Positions 26,202 to 37,400 of a DNA stretch of 64,000 bases are shown here, one piece after another. How positions within the stretch are numbered: the first letter of the stretch is position 1; each line of letters starts with the position of its first letter. The DNA is from Rhizobium skierniewicense. Its GTDB lineage: Bacteria > Pseudomonadota > Alphaproteobacteria > Rhizobiales > Rhizobiaceae. A model generated the notes under the pieces. That model saw nothing but the letters and a program-made list of their open reading frames with translations. It was not told the origin of the DNA and did not search any database. A program made the translations under genes and the position numbers. The DNA is taken from NCBI RefSeq assembly GCF_014196515.1, contig NZ_JACIDV010000011.1, forward strand, positions 1 through 64,000, written 5' to 3'.

Positions 26202-27275
26202 ATGAAGAAACTCATCATCGCACTGGCGGCATCCGCCGCCGCAATCGTCGGCGCGGTTCCCGTAGCTCAAGCCGCAGACGCCAAGAAGGTCTGCTTCGTT
26301 TATGTCGGCACCAAGACCGATGGCGGCTGGACGCAGGCGCACGACATCGGCCGTCAGGAACTGCAGAAGCATTTCGGTGACAAGATCGAAACGCCGTTCC
26401 TCGAAAGCGTTCCCGAGGGACCAGATGCCGAGCGCGCCATCGAGCGTATGGCCCGTTCCGGCTGCGAACTGATTTTCACGACATCGTTCGGCTTCATGGA
26501 TGCGACCGTCAAGGTCGCCCAGAAGTTCCCGAAGGTGAAGTTCGAACACGCAACCGGCTTCAAGTCGGCTGAAAATCTCGGCACCTATAATTCGCGTTTC
26601 TATGAAGGCCGTTACATTCAGGGCCAGATCGCAGCCAAGATGTCGCAGAAGGGCGTCGCGGGCTACATCGCGTCCTTTCCTATCCCTGAAGTCGTGATGG
26701 GCATCGACGCCTTCGTTCTGGGCGCTCAGTCGGTCAATCCCGAGTTCAAGGTCAAGGTTGTCTGGGCCAATACATGGTTCGACCCCGGCAAGGAAGCCGA
26801 TGCTGCCAAGGCACTGATCGACCAGGGCGTCGATATTCTGACACAGCACACCGACACCACCGCACCGATGCAGGTTGCTGCGGAGCGTGGCATCAAGGCC
26901 TTCGGTCAGGCGTCGGACATGATCAAGGCTGGTCCGAGCACGCAGATGACGGCGATCGTCGATACCTGGGGCGCTTACTACATCAAGCGCACACAGGCGC
27001 TTCTGGACGGCACATGGAAGTCGGAGTCGGTCTGGGACGGCCTGAAAGACGGCATCCTGACCATGGCACCTTACACCAACATGCCCGACGACGTGAAGAA
27101 AATGGCTGAGGAAACCGAAGCCAAGATCAAATCTGGCGAGCTTCACCCCTTCACCGGTCCGATCAAGAAGCAGGACGGCTCCGAGTGGCTGAAGGCTGGC
27201 GAAAAGGCTGAAGACAAGGTTCTCCTCGGCCTCAACTTCTACGTCGCAGGCGTGGACGACAAGCTGCCGCAGTAA
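26202..27275 (+). CDS. BMP family (Med/PnrA-like) ABC substrate-binding protein
   Basis: The 357-residue protein has a signal peptide of 25 residues (VGAVPVAQAA) and a Bmp/Med domain (KVCFVYVGTKTDGGWTQAHDIGR, EGPDAERAIERMARSGCELIFTTSFGFMD, YIASFPIPEVVMGIDAF). Members bind purine nucleosides or related compounds; the residues here do not let me name the ligand. It is last in the operon and has its own AGGGG ribosome site. A strong terminator follows at 27343. The lack of a lipobox suggests a soluble periplasmic protein. Confidence 0.9.
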   Translation: MKKLIIALAASAAAIVGAVPVAQAADAKKVCFVYVGTKTDGGWTQAHDIGRQELQKHFGDKIETPFLESVPEGPDAERAIERMARSGCELIFTTSFGFMDATVKVAQKFPKVKFEHATGFKSAENLGTYNSRFYEGRYIQGQIAAKMSQKGVAGYIASFPIPEVVMGIDAFVLGAQSVNPEFKVKVVWANTWFDPGKEADAAKALIDQGVDILTQHTDTTAPMQVAAERGIKAFGQASDMIKAGPSTQMTAIVDTWGAYYIKRTQALLDGTWKSESVWDGLKDGILTMAPYTNMPDDVKKMAEETEAKIKSGELHPFTGPIKKQDGSEWLKAGEKAEDKVLLGLNFYVAGVDDKLPQ

Positions 27276-27342
27276 GCTGTTCGATTGCTCTCGATCGTCA
27301 TCCTCGGGCTTGTCCCAAGGATCCGACACGTATCACCAAACC

Positions 27343-27373
27343 AAGCCGCGCCCGGAAACAGGCGCGGCTTTTT
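27343..27373 (+). terminator. Rho-independent terminator of the BMP-type transporter operon
   Basis: AAGCCGCGCC pairs perfectly with GGCGCGGCTT around CGGAAACA and is followed by TTTTC, 68 bases after the binding-protein stop. Confidence 0.9.
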
Positions 27374-27504
27374 CTTGGCCCGCGCTCACGGCAGGTTTCC
27401 AGCGTTCACGCAATTTCCATGGTTTCTTTATTCCTGAGCGTTTATAGCGGGAAAACAGCCCGCCCGTTGATTGGCGGCCAATGATTGCAGATTCGGAGAT
27501 ATCA

Positions 27505-28863
27505 ATGGAACGCAGTTGCCTTGCCGTCATTCTCGCCGCTGGTGAAAGCACACGCATGAAATCGTCCATGTCGAAGGTGCTGCATCCGGTGGCTGGTCGG
27601 GCGATGATCGCGCATGTGATGCAGGCTGTTGCAGGTGCTGGCGTCAACACCGCCGCTCTCGTGGTTGGCCGTGATGCGGACAGGGTGGTGGATGCAGCGC
27701 GGGGTGCTGGCGTCAACGTCGATCCCTATCTCCAGAAAGAGCGTCTGGGCACCGGCAATGCTGTTCTGGCTGCGCGGGATGCGATCGAAAGCGGCTATGA
27801 CGATGTTCTGATCGCCTATGGTGACGTACCGCTGCTGACATCTGAAACGCTCAACAAGGCGCGGCAGGCTCTGGCGGAGAATGTCGATGTCGTGGTCATC
27901 GGCTTTCATACCGAGAGGCCGACAGGCTATGGCCGTCTGCTGGTCGAGAATGAGGAACTCGTTGCTATCCGGGAAGAGAAGGATGCGACCGATGAGGAGC
28001 GCAGGGTCACGTGGTGCAATAGTGGCCTTATGGCGATCAACGGTCGCCGCGCGCTCGATCTTCTCACGCGCATCGGCAACAACAATGCCAAGGGCGAATA
28101 TTATTTGACGGATATCGTCGAAATCGCCCGGTCTCTGGGCGGCAAATCCGTTGCCATCGATGCGCCTGAAACCGAATTGATCGGCTGCAACAATCGCGCC
28201 GAACTGGCTTACATCGAAAAGCTCTGGCAGGAGCGGGCCCGTCACCAGTTCATGATCGATGGTGTCTCGATGATCGCGCCGGAAACCGTGTTTTTATCCT
28301 GGGATACGCAAATCGGGCAGGATGCCTTGATCGAGCCGAATGTGGTGATCGGACCCGGTGTCACTATCGAATCGGGCGCTGTCATCCACGCGTTCTCCCA
28401 TCTGGAAGGCGCGCATGTCAGCGGTGGTGCGACGGTCGGCCCCTATGCCCGGTTGCGCCCCGGCGCCAATCTGGCCGCCAATTCCAAGGTTGGCAATTTC
28501 TGCGAGGTCAAGAAGGCCGAGATCGGCGAGGGCGCCAAGGTCAACCACCTGACTTACATCGGCGATGCCTTCGTGGGTGCTGGCAGTAATATCGGGGCAG
28601 GGACGATCACCTGCAACTACGATGGCATCAACAAGCACGAAACGCGGATCGGCAGGAATGCCTTTGTCGGTTCCAACTCTTCACTGGTGGCACCCGTTAG
28701 CATTGGCGACGATGCCTATGTCGCGTCTGGTAGCGTCATCACCGAGAATGTGCCCGCCGATGCGCTGGCCTTTGGCCGTGCGCGTCAGGAGATCAAGGAA
28801 GGTCGCGCCAATGCTTTGCGTGCCCGCGCACAGGCCATCAAGGATGCCAAGAAAAAGTTCTGA
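27505..28863 (+). CDS. glmU: Bifunctional UDP-GlcNAc pyrophosphorylase / glucosamine-1-phosphate acetyltransferase
   Basis: The 452-residue length is normal. The N-terminal uridyltransferase has [22 protein letters not shown] and later AYGDVPLL. The C-terminal left-handed beta-helix of hexapeptide repeats has [26 protein letters not shown] and the acetyl-transfer region [13 protein letters not shown]. It makes UDP-GlcNAc for peptidoglycan and LPS. The start at 27505 has CGGAGATATCA; an ATG 24 bases upstream is in frame but unlikely. glmS follows 100 bases later, keeping the pathway together. Confidence 0.96.
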   Translation: MERSCLAVILAAGESTRMKSSMSKVLHPVAGRAMIAHVMQAVAGAGVNTAALVVGRDADRVVDAARGAGVNVDPYLQKERLGTGNAVLAARDAIESGYDDVLIAYGDVPLLTSETLNKARQALAENVDVVVIGFHTERPTGYGRLLVENEELVAIREEKDATDEERRVTWCNSGLMAINGRRALDLLTRIGNNNAKGEYYLTDIVEIARSLGGKSVAIDAPETELIGCNNRAELAYIEKLWQERARHQFMIDGVSMIAPETVFLSWDTQIGQDALIEPNVVIGPGVTIESGAVIHAFSHLEGAHVSGGATVGPYARLRPGANLAANSKVGNFCEVKKAEIGEGAKVNHLTYIGDAFVGAGSNIGAGTITCNYDGINKHETRIGRNAFVGSNSSLVAPVSIGDDAYVASGSVITENVPADALAFGRARQEIKEGRANALRARAQAIKDAKKKF

Positions 28864-28963
28864 CAATGGTAACGGATAGACACTGAAAGTGACTACAACC
28901 GCAATTGCGGATTTTACGGAAATCGCTAGGACTTCCGCTAGTTAAAATGGTTTGGAGACGTAT

Positions 28964-30790
28964 ATGTGCGGCATTGTTGGTATTGTTGGAACGCAGCCGG
29001 TTGCGGAGCGCCTTGTGGATGCGCTCAAGCGTCTGGAATATCGGGGGTACGACTCCGCTGGCGTCGCAACAATTCATGATGGCGCGCTGGCCCGCCGCCG
29101 CGCGGAAGGCAAGCTTTTCAATCTCGAAAAGAAGCTGTCGGAAGAGCCGCTACCCGGTCTCACGGGCATTGCCCACACCCGCTGGGCGACCCATGGAGTG
29201 CCGAATGAGACCAACGCTCATCCGCATTTCGTGGATGGCGTGGCGGTCGTCCACAATGGCATCATCGAAAATTTCTCCGAATTGCGCGACGAGTTGACGG
29301 CAGAGGGCGCTACCTTCACCACGCAGACGGACACGGAAGTCGTGGCACAGCTGCTCGCCAAGTTCACCCGTGATGGGCTAGACCACCGCGCCGCCATGCT
29401 GGCCACGCTGAACCGGGTGACCGGCGCTTATGCGCTCGGCGTTATGTTTCAGGACGATCCTGCAACGCTGTTGTCGGCCCGGTCCGGCCCACCTCTCGCC
29501 ATCGGTTATGGTCGAGGTGAAATGTTCCTCGGCTCGGACGCCATCGCGCTTTCGCCCTTCACCAATGAGATCACCTATCTGGTCGATGGCGATTGCGCGA
29601 TTCTGACCGCAAATGGTGCTGAGATCGTCGATTTCTCCGGCAATCCCGTCCAGCGTGCGCGCCAGATTTCGCAGGCCACGGCCTATGTGGTGGACAAGGG
29701 AAATCACCGCCACTTCATGGAAAAGGAAATCTACGAGCAGCCGGAGGTCATTTCACACGCACTCAGCCATTACGTGGATTTTGCCGAAAAGCGTGTGAAG
29801 CCAGCCGATCCGGCCATCGATTTCTCGAAGCTCACGGGCCTTGCCATTTCCGCTTGTGGCACGGCCTATCTTTCCGGCCTCATCGGCAAATACTGGTTCG
29901 AGCGTTATGCGCGTCTGCCGGTCGAAATCGACGTAGCCTCTGAATTCCGTTATCGCGAAATGCCGCTATCACCGACTCAGGCTGCACTCTTCATTTCGCA
30001 ATCGGGCGAGACTGCGGATACGCTGGCATCGCTGCGGTATTGCCAGGAAAACGGCCTCAAGATCGGCACGGTCGTCAATGTGCGCGAATCGACCATGGCG
30101 CGCGAATCGGATGCGGTGTTTCCGATTCTGGCCGGTCCTGAAATCGGCGTCGCGTCCACCAAGGCCTTCACCTGCCAGCTGGCCGTTCTGGCGTCGCTCG
30201 CCATTGCCGCTGGCAAGGCGCGTGGCACGTTGACTGCCGAGCAGGAGACAGACCTCGTTCGTCACCTGATCGAAATGCCCCGTGTCATGAGCGAAGTGCT
30301 GAACGCCATCCAGCCGCAGATCGAAACCCTGTCGCGCGATCTCTCGCGCTTCAAGGATGTCCTCTACCTTGGTCGCGGCACCAGCTATCCGCTGGCGCTG
30401 GAAGGTGCACTCAAGCTCAAGGAAATCTCCTACATCCACGCCGAAGGTTATGCCGCTGGCGAGTTGAAGCACGGACCAATCGCGCTGATCGATGAGAACA
30501 TGCCGGTCATCGTCATCGCCCCGCATGACCGTTTTTTCGACAAGACCGTGTCCAACATGCAGGAGGTCGCAGCCCGCGGCGGCAAGATCATCTTTATCAC
30601 CGACGAAAAGGGCGCTGCCGCCTCCAAGCTCGAAACCATGGCGACGATCGTTCTGCCAAACGTGGATGAAGTCATTGCCCCGATGGTCTTTTCGCTGCCG
30701 ATCCAGCTTTTGGCCTACCACACCGCCGTCTTCATGGGCACGGATGTGGACCAGCCGCGCAACCTGGCAAAGTCGGTGACGGTGGAATAG
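28964..30790 (+). CDS. glmS: Glutamine-fructose-6-phosphate aminotransferase (isomerizing)
   Basis: It encodes 608 residues. The start must be ATG 28964 because the next codon is the catalytic Cys (MCGIVGIVG), exposed after Met removal; TTGGAGACG precedes it. The N-terminal glutaminase has HTRWATHG and NGIIEN. Two SIS domains follow (ACGTAYLSGL, SQSGETADTLASLR, GRGTSYPLALEGALKLKEISY), and it ends in LAKSVTVE. It makes glucosamine-6-phosphate, the first step toward the product of GlmU next door. Confidence 0.97.
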   Translation: MCGIVGIVGTQPVAERLVDALKRLEYRGYDSAGVATIHDGALARRRAEGKLFNLEKKLSEEPLPGLTGIAHTRWATHGVPNETNAHPHFVDGVAVVHNGIIENFSELRDELTAEGATFTTQTDTEVVAQLLAKFTRDGLDHRAAMLATLNRVTGAYALGVMFQDDPATLLSARSGPPLAIGYGRGEMFLGSDAIALSPFTNEITYLVDGDCAILTANGAEIVDFSGNPVQRARQISQATAYVVDKGNHRHFMEKEIYEQPEVISHALSHYVDFAEKRVKPADPAIDFSKLTGLAISACGTAYLSGLIGKYWFERYARLPVEIDVASEFRYREMPLSPTQAALFISQSGETADTLASLRYCQENGLKIGTVVNVRESTMARESDAVFPILAGPEIGVASTKAFTCQLAVLASLAIAAGKARGTLTAEQETDLVRHLIEMPRVMSEVLNAIQPQIETLSRDLSRFKDVLYLGRGTSYPLALEGALKLKEISYIHAEGYAAGELKHGPIALIDENMPVIVIAPHDRFFDKTVSNMQEVAARGGKIIFITDEKGAAASKLETMATIVLPNVDEVIAPMVFSLPIQLLAYHTAVFMGTDVDQPRNLAKSVTVE

Positions 30791-30969
30791 ACCCATCCAC
30801 ACCGGTTCAGCTGAACGGAGAACACGTGGCGATAACGCACTTGCGAACGGGATTATTTTTCGCAGTGCACATCGCCACGATAATTCACTTGAAAGGCGGA
30901 ACACGTTTCGCCACTGTCCGTTTCAAGAAAGTCTTCATCTCCTGACGTTTCTCGAATTTATGCGGATTC

Positions 30970-31638
30970 ATGACCGAAATCCCTGGCAAAATTTCTTTCG
31001 CAACCCGCTTGCGTAACAGCTTCCTCACCGGAGTTCTCATTCTCGCACCGGTGACCATCACCATGTGGGTGGTGTGGACATTCCTGCAATGGGTGGACAG
31101 TTGGGTTAAACCCTACATACCCGCGCGCTACGATCCCGAGCAATATTTTGATGTCGCCATTCCCGGTTTCGGCCTTCTGGTGGCGGTCATCGGTATTACG
31201 CTGATCGGCTTTCTCGGCAATAACCTGATCGGCAAATGGATCGTCGGCTTTGGCGAGTCCATTCTCAACCATATGCCCTTCGTGCGGCCTATCTACAAAA
31301 GCATCAAGCAGCTCTTCGAATCGGTTTTGAAAGAACATTCCAGCTCGTTCAAAAAAGTCGGCCTTATCGAATTCCCATCACCTGGCACATGGGCCATGGT
31401 GTTTGTATCGTCCGATGCCAAGGGCGAAGTGGCTTATCGGTTCAATGAAATCGGCCAGGAAATGGTCGCGGTTTTCCTGCCGCCGACGCCGGTTCCGACC
31501 GCAGGTTTTCTGCTGTTCGTGCCGAAGGACAAGATCATCATGCTTGAGATGTCGCCAGAAGACGGAGCGAAGCTTCTGATCTCCGGTGGCCTCGTCGCCC
31601 CGGATTTCGAGTTGCCGAAGGCCATCGCACCGGTTTGA
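30970..31638 (+). CDS. DUF502 family membrane protein
   Basis: The 222-residue protein has two membrane helices in its first half (GVLILAPVTITMWVVWTFLQW and GFGLLVAVIGITLIGFLGNNL). A conserved soluble region follows (PFVRPIYKSIKQLFE, VGLIEFPSPGTWAMVF, PPTPVPTAGFLLFVPKD), all typical of DUF502. The function is unknown. It converges with the small gene at 31642, leaving three bases between the stops. Confidence 0.88.
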   Translation: MTEIPGKISFATRLRNSFLTGVLILAPVTITMWVVWTFLQWVDSWVKPYIPARYDPEQYFDVAIPGFGLLVAVIGITLIGFLGNNLIGKWIVGFGESILNHMPFVRPIYKSIKQLFESVLKEHSSSFKKVGLIEFPSPGTWAMVFVSSDAKGEVAYRFNEIGQEMVAVFLPPTPVPTAGFLLFVPKDKIIMLEMSPEDGAKLLISGGLVAPDFELPKAIAPV

Positions 31639-31641
31639 CGA

Positions 31642-31899
31642 TCACTCGTCGTCAAACACTTCGTCAGTGGTCGATGACGAGTGAAACACCGGCACGAAGA
31701 CGCGCATATAGACAAAGCGCACGCTCCAGCCTTTTTCCTGTGCCTCTGCCCACGCTTTCTTGCGCCCCGGTTTCTTGAAGGTCTTGCTGATCGCCTTCCG
31801 TTCGCTTTGGGCAAAGGTTTCCGGCAGCAACTGGTTGTCGGGCGAGCAAAGGGCGTAGCCTTTGCTGAAGGCTGCGGGCGGTAGGGGCATGTCATTCAT
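31642..31899 (-). CDS. Conserved-looking small hypothetical protein
   Basis: The 85-residue protein has a basic central stretch (KKPGRKKAWAEAQEKGWSVRFVYMRVFV), an acidic tail, and no signal or membrane segment. It starts five bases after the recG stop and so is probably cotranscribed with it. I do not recognise the family. The frame codes with normal composition and seems real, but the function is unknown. Confidence 0.6.
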   Translation of the reverse strand: MNDMPLPPAAFSKGYALCSPDNQLLPETFAQSERKAISKTFKKPGRKKAWAEAQEKGWSVRFVYMRVFVPVFHSSSTTDEVFDDE

Positions 31900-31904
31900 T
31901 ATCG

Positions 31905-34010
31905 TTAGCCTGCATGGAGGAAACGGATCGCCTCGTCACGACGATGGAGATAGAGCAGGGTACGCAGATTGCGGCCCCGCTCGCTTGATAGGTCCGGGTC
32001 ACGCTCGATGATATAGGCGGCGTCCTTGCGGGCGATCTCCAGGAGGTCGGCGTGCGCTTCGAGGCTGGCAATACGAAAACCCGGCGTGCCGGATTGACGG
32101 GTGCCGAGAAGCTCGCCTTCGCCGCGCAACTTCAGATCCTCTTCGGCAATCAGGAAGCCATCTTCGCTGTCGCGCAGAATGGAAAGCCGCGCCTTGCCGG
32201 TTTCGCTCAGGGGACCCTTGTAGAGCAGAATGCAGTTGGATGCCTCGTCACCGCGACCCACGCGCCCGCGCAACTGGTGAAGCTGCGCAAGGCCGAAATT
32301 CTCCGCGTGTTCGATGACCATGATCGTCGCATCCGGCACGTCCACACCAACCTCCACGACAGTGGTCGCCACCAGCAGGCGCGTTTCGCCGGTCTTGAAG
32401 GCCAGCATCGCCGCGTCCTTCTCCGGCCCGCTCATGCGGCCATGGATGAGGCCAATGTCAGCGCCCAGTGACTTGGACAGAACGGCATGACGTTCCTCTG
32501 CCGACATCAGGTCTGATTCCTCCGATTCTTCCACCAATGGGCAGATCCAGTAGGCTTTCTTGCCTTCGGATAGTGCAGTTTTCAGCCGGGCGACGATATC
32601 GCCAATGCGCTCGGTCGGAATGGTCACGGTCGTGATCGGTTTGCGGCCTGCCGGTTTCTCGGTCAGCTTGGACACATCCATGTCGCCGAATGCGGCCAGA
32701 ACCAGCGTTCGGGGAATGGGGGTTGCCGTCATGACCAGCATATGTGGTGAGATACCCTTGGCGGTCAGCCGCAGGCGTTGGTGTACGCCGAAACGATGCT
32801 GCTCATCCACCACCGCCAGCACGAGGTTCTTGTAGCTGACGCTGTCTTGAAACAGCGCATGGGTTCCGATGATGATCTGAGCCTCGCCGGAGGCGATGCG
32901 CTCCTCGATGTCTCGCCGCTCTTTGCCTTTGGTGCGCCCCGTCAGAACCGCACAGGAAATGCCAGCTGCTGTGCCGAATTTCGAAATCGTCGAGAAATGC
33001 TGGCGGGCCAGAATTTCAGTGGGGGCCATCAGCACGGCCTGACCGCCGGCCTCGACGGCGGTTGCCATGGCCATTAACGCCACCAGCGTCTTGCCCGCGC
33101 CGACATCGCCCTGCAACAGACGCAACATGCGGTCTTCGCCGGCCATGTCGGTCAGAATATCCTTCACCGCAGCGCTTTGGCTCGCCGTCATCGAAAACGG
33201 CAGGTTCGCCAGAATTCTGGCAGCAAAATCGCCCTTCGCACGGATCGGTTGGCCGGTGACCTTGCGCAATCGTTGACGCACCAGCGCCAGTGACAGCTGA
33301 CCTGCCAGAAATTCGTCATAGGCAAGGCGGCGGCGGGCAGGGGCCTGCGGATCGATGTCGGCAGCGTCACGCGGATCGTGCAGATCGCGGAAAGCATCGG
33401 CCACATGCGGAAAGCTCTCACGCGCGGCCAGCGCTTCATCGATCCATTCCGTAAAGATCGGCATCTTGGTGAGTGCGCCATCGATGGCGCGTCTCAAGAC
33501 CTTGGGCGAAAGCCCGGCTGTCAACGGATAGACCGGCTCGACCAGCGGCAGGTTTTCGGCCTCCGAGACCTTCACCATGAAATCCGGGTGCACCATGGAA
33601 GCCCGACCGTTGAACCAGTCGATCTTGCCGCTGACCATCACCTCTTCGTCCACGGGCAGTGCCTTGGACAGCCAATCACCCTTGGCACGGAAGAAGGTCA
33701 GCGCCAGTTCGCCGGTCTCGTCATGCAGAAACACCCGATACGGCGCGGAGCGGTTGCCGGGCGGCGCTGGCTGGTGGCGGTCTACGCGTCCCTGAATGGT
33801 GACAATGGCACCCTGTAGTGCCAGCGCAATGCCCGGGCGGTTTCGTCGGTCGATGATGTTGTAGGGCGCGTGAAAAAGGAGGTCGACAACGCGGCTTTCC
33901 TCGACGCTGTCCCGACCCAAGAGCTTCGCCAACAAATCGGCAAGCTTCGGCCCGACGCCTGCAAGCGTGGCGACGGTGGCAAACAGCGGATCGAGGAGGG
34001 TGGGGCGCAT
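31905..34010 (-). CDS. recG: ATP-dependent DNA helicase RecG
   Basis: The 701-residue protein has the N-terminal wedge (GVGPKLADLLAKL, VVDLLFHAPYNIIDRR) and helicase motifs I (LLQGDVGAGKT), II (VVDEQHRFGV), III (MTATPIPRTL), V (VATTVVEVGVDVPDA) and VI (QLHQLRGRVGRG). It remodels stalled replication forks and Holliday junctions. The chosen ATG (34010) starts MRPTLLDPLF; a start 36 bases upstream is in frame. It is divergent from sdhE. Confidence 0.96.
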   Translation of the reverse strand: MRPTLLDPLFATVATLAGVGPKLADLLAKLLGRDSVEESRVVDLLFHAPYNIIDRRNRPGIALALQGAIVTIQGRVDRHQPAPPGNRSAPYRVFLHDETGELALTFFRAKGDWLSKALPVDEEVMVSGKIDWFNGRASMVHPDFMVKVSEAENLPLVEPVYPLTAGLSPKVLRRAIDGALTKMPIFTEWIDEALAARESFPHVADAFRDLHDPRDAADIDPQAPARRRLAYDEFLAGQLSLALVRQRLRKVTGQPIRAKGDFAARILANLPFSMTASQSAAVKDILTDMAGEDRMLRLLQGDVGAGKTLVALMAMATAVEAGGQAVLMAPTEILARQHFSTISKFGTAAGISCAVLTGRTKGKERRDIEERIASGEAQIIIGTHALFQDSVSYKNLVLAVVDEQHRFGVHQRLRLTAKGISPHMLVMTATPIPRTLVLAAFGDMDVSKLTEKPAGRKPITTVTIPTERIGDIVARLKTALSEGKKAYWICPLVEESEESDLMSAEERHAVLSKSLGADIGLIHGRMSGPEKDAAMLAFKTGETRLLVATTVVEVGVDVPDATIMVIEHAENFGLAQLHQLRGRVGRGDEASNCILLYKGPLSETGKARLSILRDSEDGFLIAEEDLKLRGEGELLGTRQSGTPGFRIASLEAHADLLEIARKDAAYIIERDPDLSSERGRNLRTLLYLHRRDEAIRFLHAG

Positions 34011-34180
34011 GGCGAGCAAAATCGTGGAAGGGCGGGCGCAATGCAAGAGTGGTCTTGCGATAAACTCGATTTATCACCGGCAGTTTTTGGTTGATGCGAC
34101 AATATTTCGATAAAAACCGGTTCCCAATCGTTCCTGTCCTGTTCTATAGGAAAGGCCAAGTCAACAAACAGGTGAATGCG

Positions 34181-34498
34181 ATGACAGGACTGGTGCGCAC
34201 GAGCGCCGACCTCGATCCGAGGCGCAGGCGAATTCTTTATCGGTGCTGGCATCGCGGTATCAGGGAAATGGACCTTGTTCTCGGCCAGTTCGCCGAAGAA
34301 AACATCGCCGACCTTTCCGAAGAGCAATTGGACGAGCTCGAAACCATCATGAACGAGGAAGATCAGGACCTCGTACAGATGGTGACGGGCGCGCAGCCTA
34401 TTCCCGAAAAATTCCAGACGCCGTTGTTCATGACGATCATTTCCTACCGCCCAGATTTCGATCTGGTCACCGCGCAGAACGGACACAGCCCAAAATGA
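34181..34498 (+). CDS. sdhE: Succinate dehydrogenase assembly factor SdhE
   Basis: The 105-residue protein has the SdhE/DUF339 core: LDPRRRRILYRCWHRGIREMDLVLGQF, with the RGxxE motif needed for FAD attachment to SdhA. A conserved EEQLDELETIMNEEDQDL helix follows. It helps insert FAD covalently into succinate dehydrogenase. The ATG 34181 matches the family start; a longer frame begins at 34091. Its TGA overlaps the mfd ATG (ATGA), so translation is coupled. Confidence 0.93.
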   Translation: MTGLVRTSADLDPRRRRILYRCWHRGIREMDLVLGQFAEENIADLSEEQLDELETIMNEEDQDLVQMVTGAQPIPEKFQTPLFMTIISYRPDFDLVTAQNGHSPK

Positions 34499-37400
34499 TA
34501 GCCGGATTCGATGTCAGGCTGGTGGCATCGGCCGATACGCCGTTGACCATCGGCAACGTGCCCTCCGGAACGGAAGCCTTTTTGCTGGCTGATCTGGCAC
34601 GGCAGGGCACGCCCGTTGCCTATGTCCTCTCCGATGGCCAGCGCGTGGCCGATTTGGAGCAGATGCTGAGCTTCGTTGCACCTGATATTCCGGTTCTCAC
34701 CCTGCCTGCCTGGGATTGCCTTCCTTACGACCGCGTGTCGCCCAGTGCGCATGTGTCGGCCCGTCGTCTTGCGACATTGTCCGGCCTCATCCATCACCAG
34801 AAAAAGCCGCATCCGGCCATCGTGCTTGTTACCGTCAATGCCATGTTGCAGAAAATGGCGCCACGCGATGTCATCGAGAGCCTCGCTTTCTCGGCCAGGC
34901 CCGGCAATCAGATCCGCATGGAGGATATTGCTGCCCGGCTGGAGCGCAACGGTTTTGACCGTGTGGCGACCGTGCGCGAAGTGGGTGAGTTCGCCCTGCG
35001 CGGCGGTATTCTCGATGTTTTCGTTCCGGGTACGGAAGAGCCTGTCAGGCTGGACTTCTTCGGCAATACGCTGGAAAGCATTCGCACCTTCGATCCCGCC
35101 AGCCAGCGCACCATCGGTCAGGCCCATTCGCTTGATTTGAACCCGATGAGCGAGGTAACCCTCACGCCGGATACGATCAGCCGCTTCCGCAAGAACTATC
35201 TGTCGCTCTTCGGAGCCGCGACGAGGGACGACGCGCTGTACCAGGCCGTGTCCGAGGGGCGTCGTTATGCGGGCATGGAACATTGGTTGCCGCTGTTTTA
35301 CGAAAAACTGGAAACCGCCTTCGATTATCTCAAGGGCTTTCGCATCGTCACCGACCACACGGCGCGCGAAGCAGCCGTCGAGCGGTCCAAGCTGGTACAT
35401 GATTATTTCGATGCGCGGCAACAGTCCGGCCAGACGAAGGGCGCAACGCAGGGAGCGCCCTACAAGCCCGTCTCGCCAAGCCAGATCTATCTCGGCGGTA
35501 AGAGCTTCGACGAGGCGCTCAACGCCGTCAACGCAGTCCGTCTGACACCGTTCAACGAGCAGGACTCCAGGGATAAGCCGGTCGCCACGCTGGATGCCCA
35601 TGTCGGTCCGCGCTGGGCGAAGTCGCAGACGGAGAACGAAAGCGAAGAGCGCGTCAATGTCTTCACGCTTGCCGTCAAGCACATTGCCGAGCGACGCTCC
35701 AAGGGCTGGAAGGTTCTGATCACCGGCTGGTCTGAGGGCTCGCTCGACCGCATGTTACAGGTGCTGAATGAGCATGGCCTTGAAAACATCAAGACGATCC
35801 AGTCGTTTAAAGAGATCGAAAAGCTTGGCAAGGGCGAGGCCGCCGCTGCGGTTCTGAGCCTTGAGGCCGGTTTCGAAACCGGCAATCTCGCCGTCATCGG
35901 TGAGCAGGATATTCTCGGCGACCGCATGGTGCGCCGATCCAAGCGCCGCAAGCGCGGAGCTGATTTCATCTCGGAAGTCGCCGGTCTGGACGAGGGCTCG
36001 CTTGTCGTCCACGCCGAACACGGCATCGGTCGCTTCGTTGGTCTTCGCACGATCGAGGCGGCGGGTGCGCCGCGTGATTGTCTCGAGCTGCATTATGCCG
36101 ATGAGGCCAAGCTTTTCCTACCCGTCGAAAACATCGACCTTCTGTCGCGCTACGGCTCGGATGCGGCGGAAGCCAACCTCGACAGGTTGGGTGGCGGCGC
36201 ATGGCAGATGCGCAAGGCCAAGCTCAAGAAACGTCTTCTGGATATGGCGGGCGATCTCATCCGCATCGCCGCTGCGCGCATGGTGCGCCATGCGCCAGCG
36301 CTGATTGCGCCAGATGGTCTCTATGATGAGTTCGCCGCCCGTTTCCCCTACGACGAGACGGAAGACCAGCAAAACGCCATCGATTCGGTTCGCGACGATC
36401 TGGGCGCCGGTCGCCCGATGGACCGCCTGATCTGCGGTGATGTCGGCTTCGGCAAGACGGAAGTTGCACTCCGCGCCGCGTTCCTTGCTGCCATGAACGG
36501 CGTGCAGGTGGCGGTCGTCGTGCCGACCACATTGCTGGCCCGTCAGCATTTCCGCACCTTCTCCGAACGCTTCCGTGGCCTGCCGATCCGTGTGCAGCAG
36601 GCATCGCGCCTTGTCGGTACGAAGGAACTGGCGCTGACCAAGAAGGAAGTGGCCGAGGGCAAGACCGATATCGTCGTTGGGACCCATGCGCTGCTTGGCG
36701 CTGGCATCAGCTTCGCCAATCTGGGCCTTCTCATCATCGATGAGGAGCAGCATTTTGGCGTGAAGCATAAGGAGCGCTTGAAGGAGCTGAAGAGCGACGT
36801 GCATGTGCTGACGCTGTCGGCGACGCCCATTCCGCGCACGTTGCAGCTTGCCATGACAGGTGTTCGCGAGCTGTCGCTGATCACGACGGCACCGGTGGAC
36901 CGCATGGCGGTGCGCACCTTCATTTCGCCTTTCGATGCCTTGGTTATCCGCGAAACGCTGATGCGCGAGCATTATCGTGGCGGCCAGAGCTTCTATGTCT
37001 GCCCGCGTCTGGCTGATCTGGCCGATATTCACGCCTTCCTGCAATCCGACGTGCCGGAACTGAAGGTCGCCGTCGCGCACGGGCAGATGGCGGCGGGTGA
37101 GCTGGAAGACATCATGAATGCCTTCTATGATGGCAAGTATGATGTGCTGCTCTCCACCACCATCGTCGAATCCGGTCTCGATGTTCCCACGGCCAACACG
37201 CTGATCGTCCACCGTGCCGATATGTTCGGCCTGGCGCAGCTCTACCAGCTGCGTGGTCGTGTCGGCCGGTCCAAGGTTCGCGCCTTCGCGCTGTTCACAT
37301 TGCCGGTCAACAAGGTGCTGACGACAATGGCGGAGCGCCGCCTGAAGGTCCTGCAATCGCTTGATACACTGGGCGCTGGCTTCCAGCTTGCCAGCCATGA

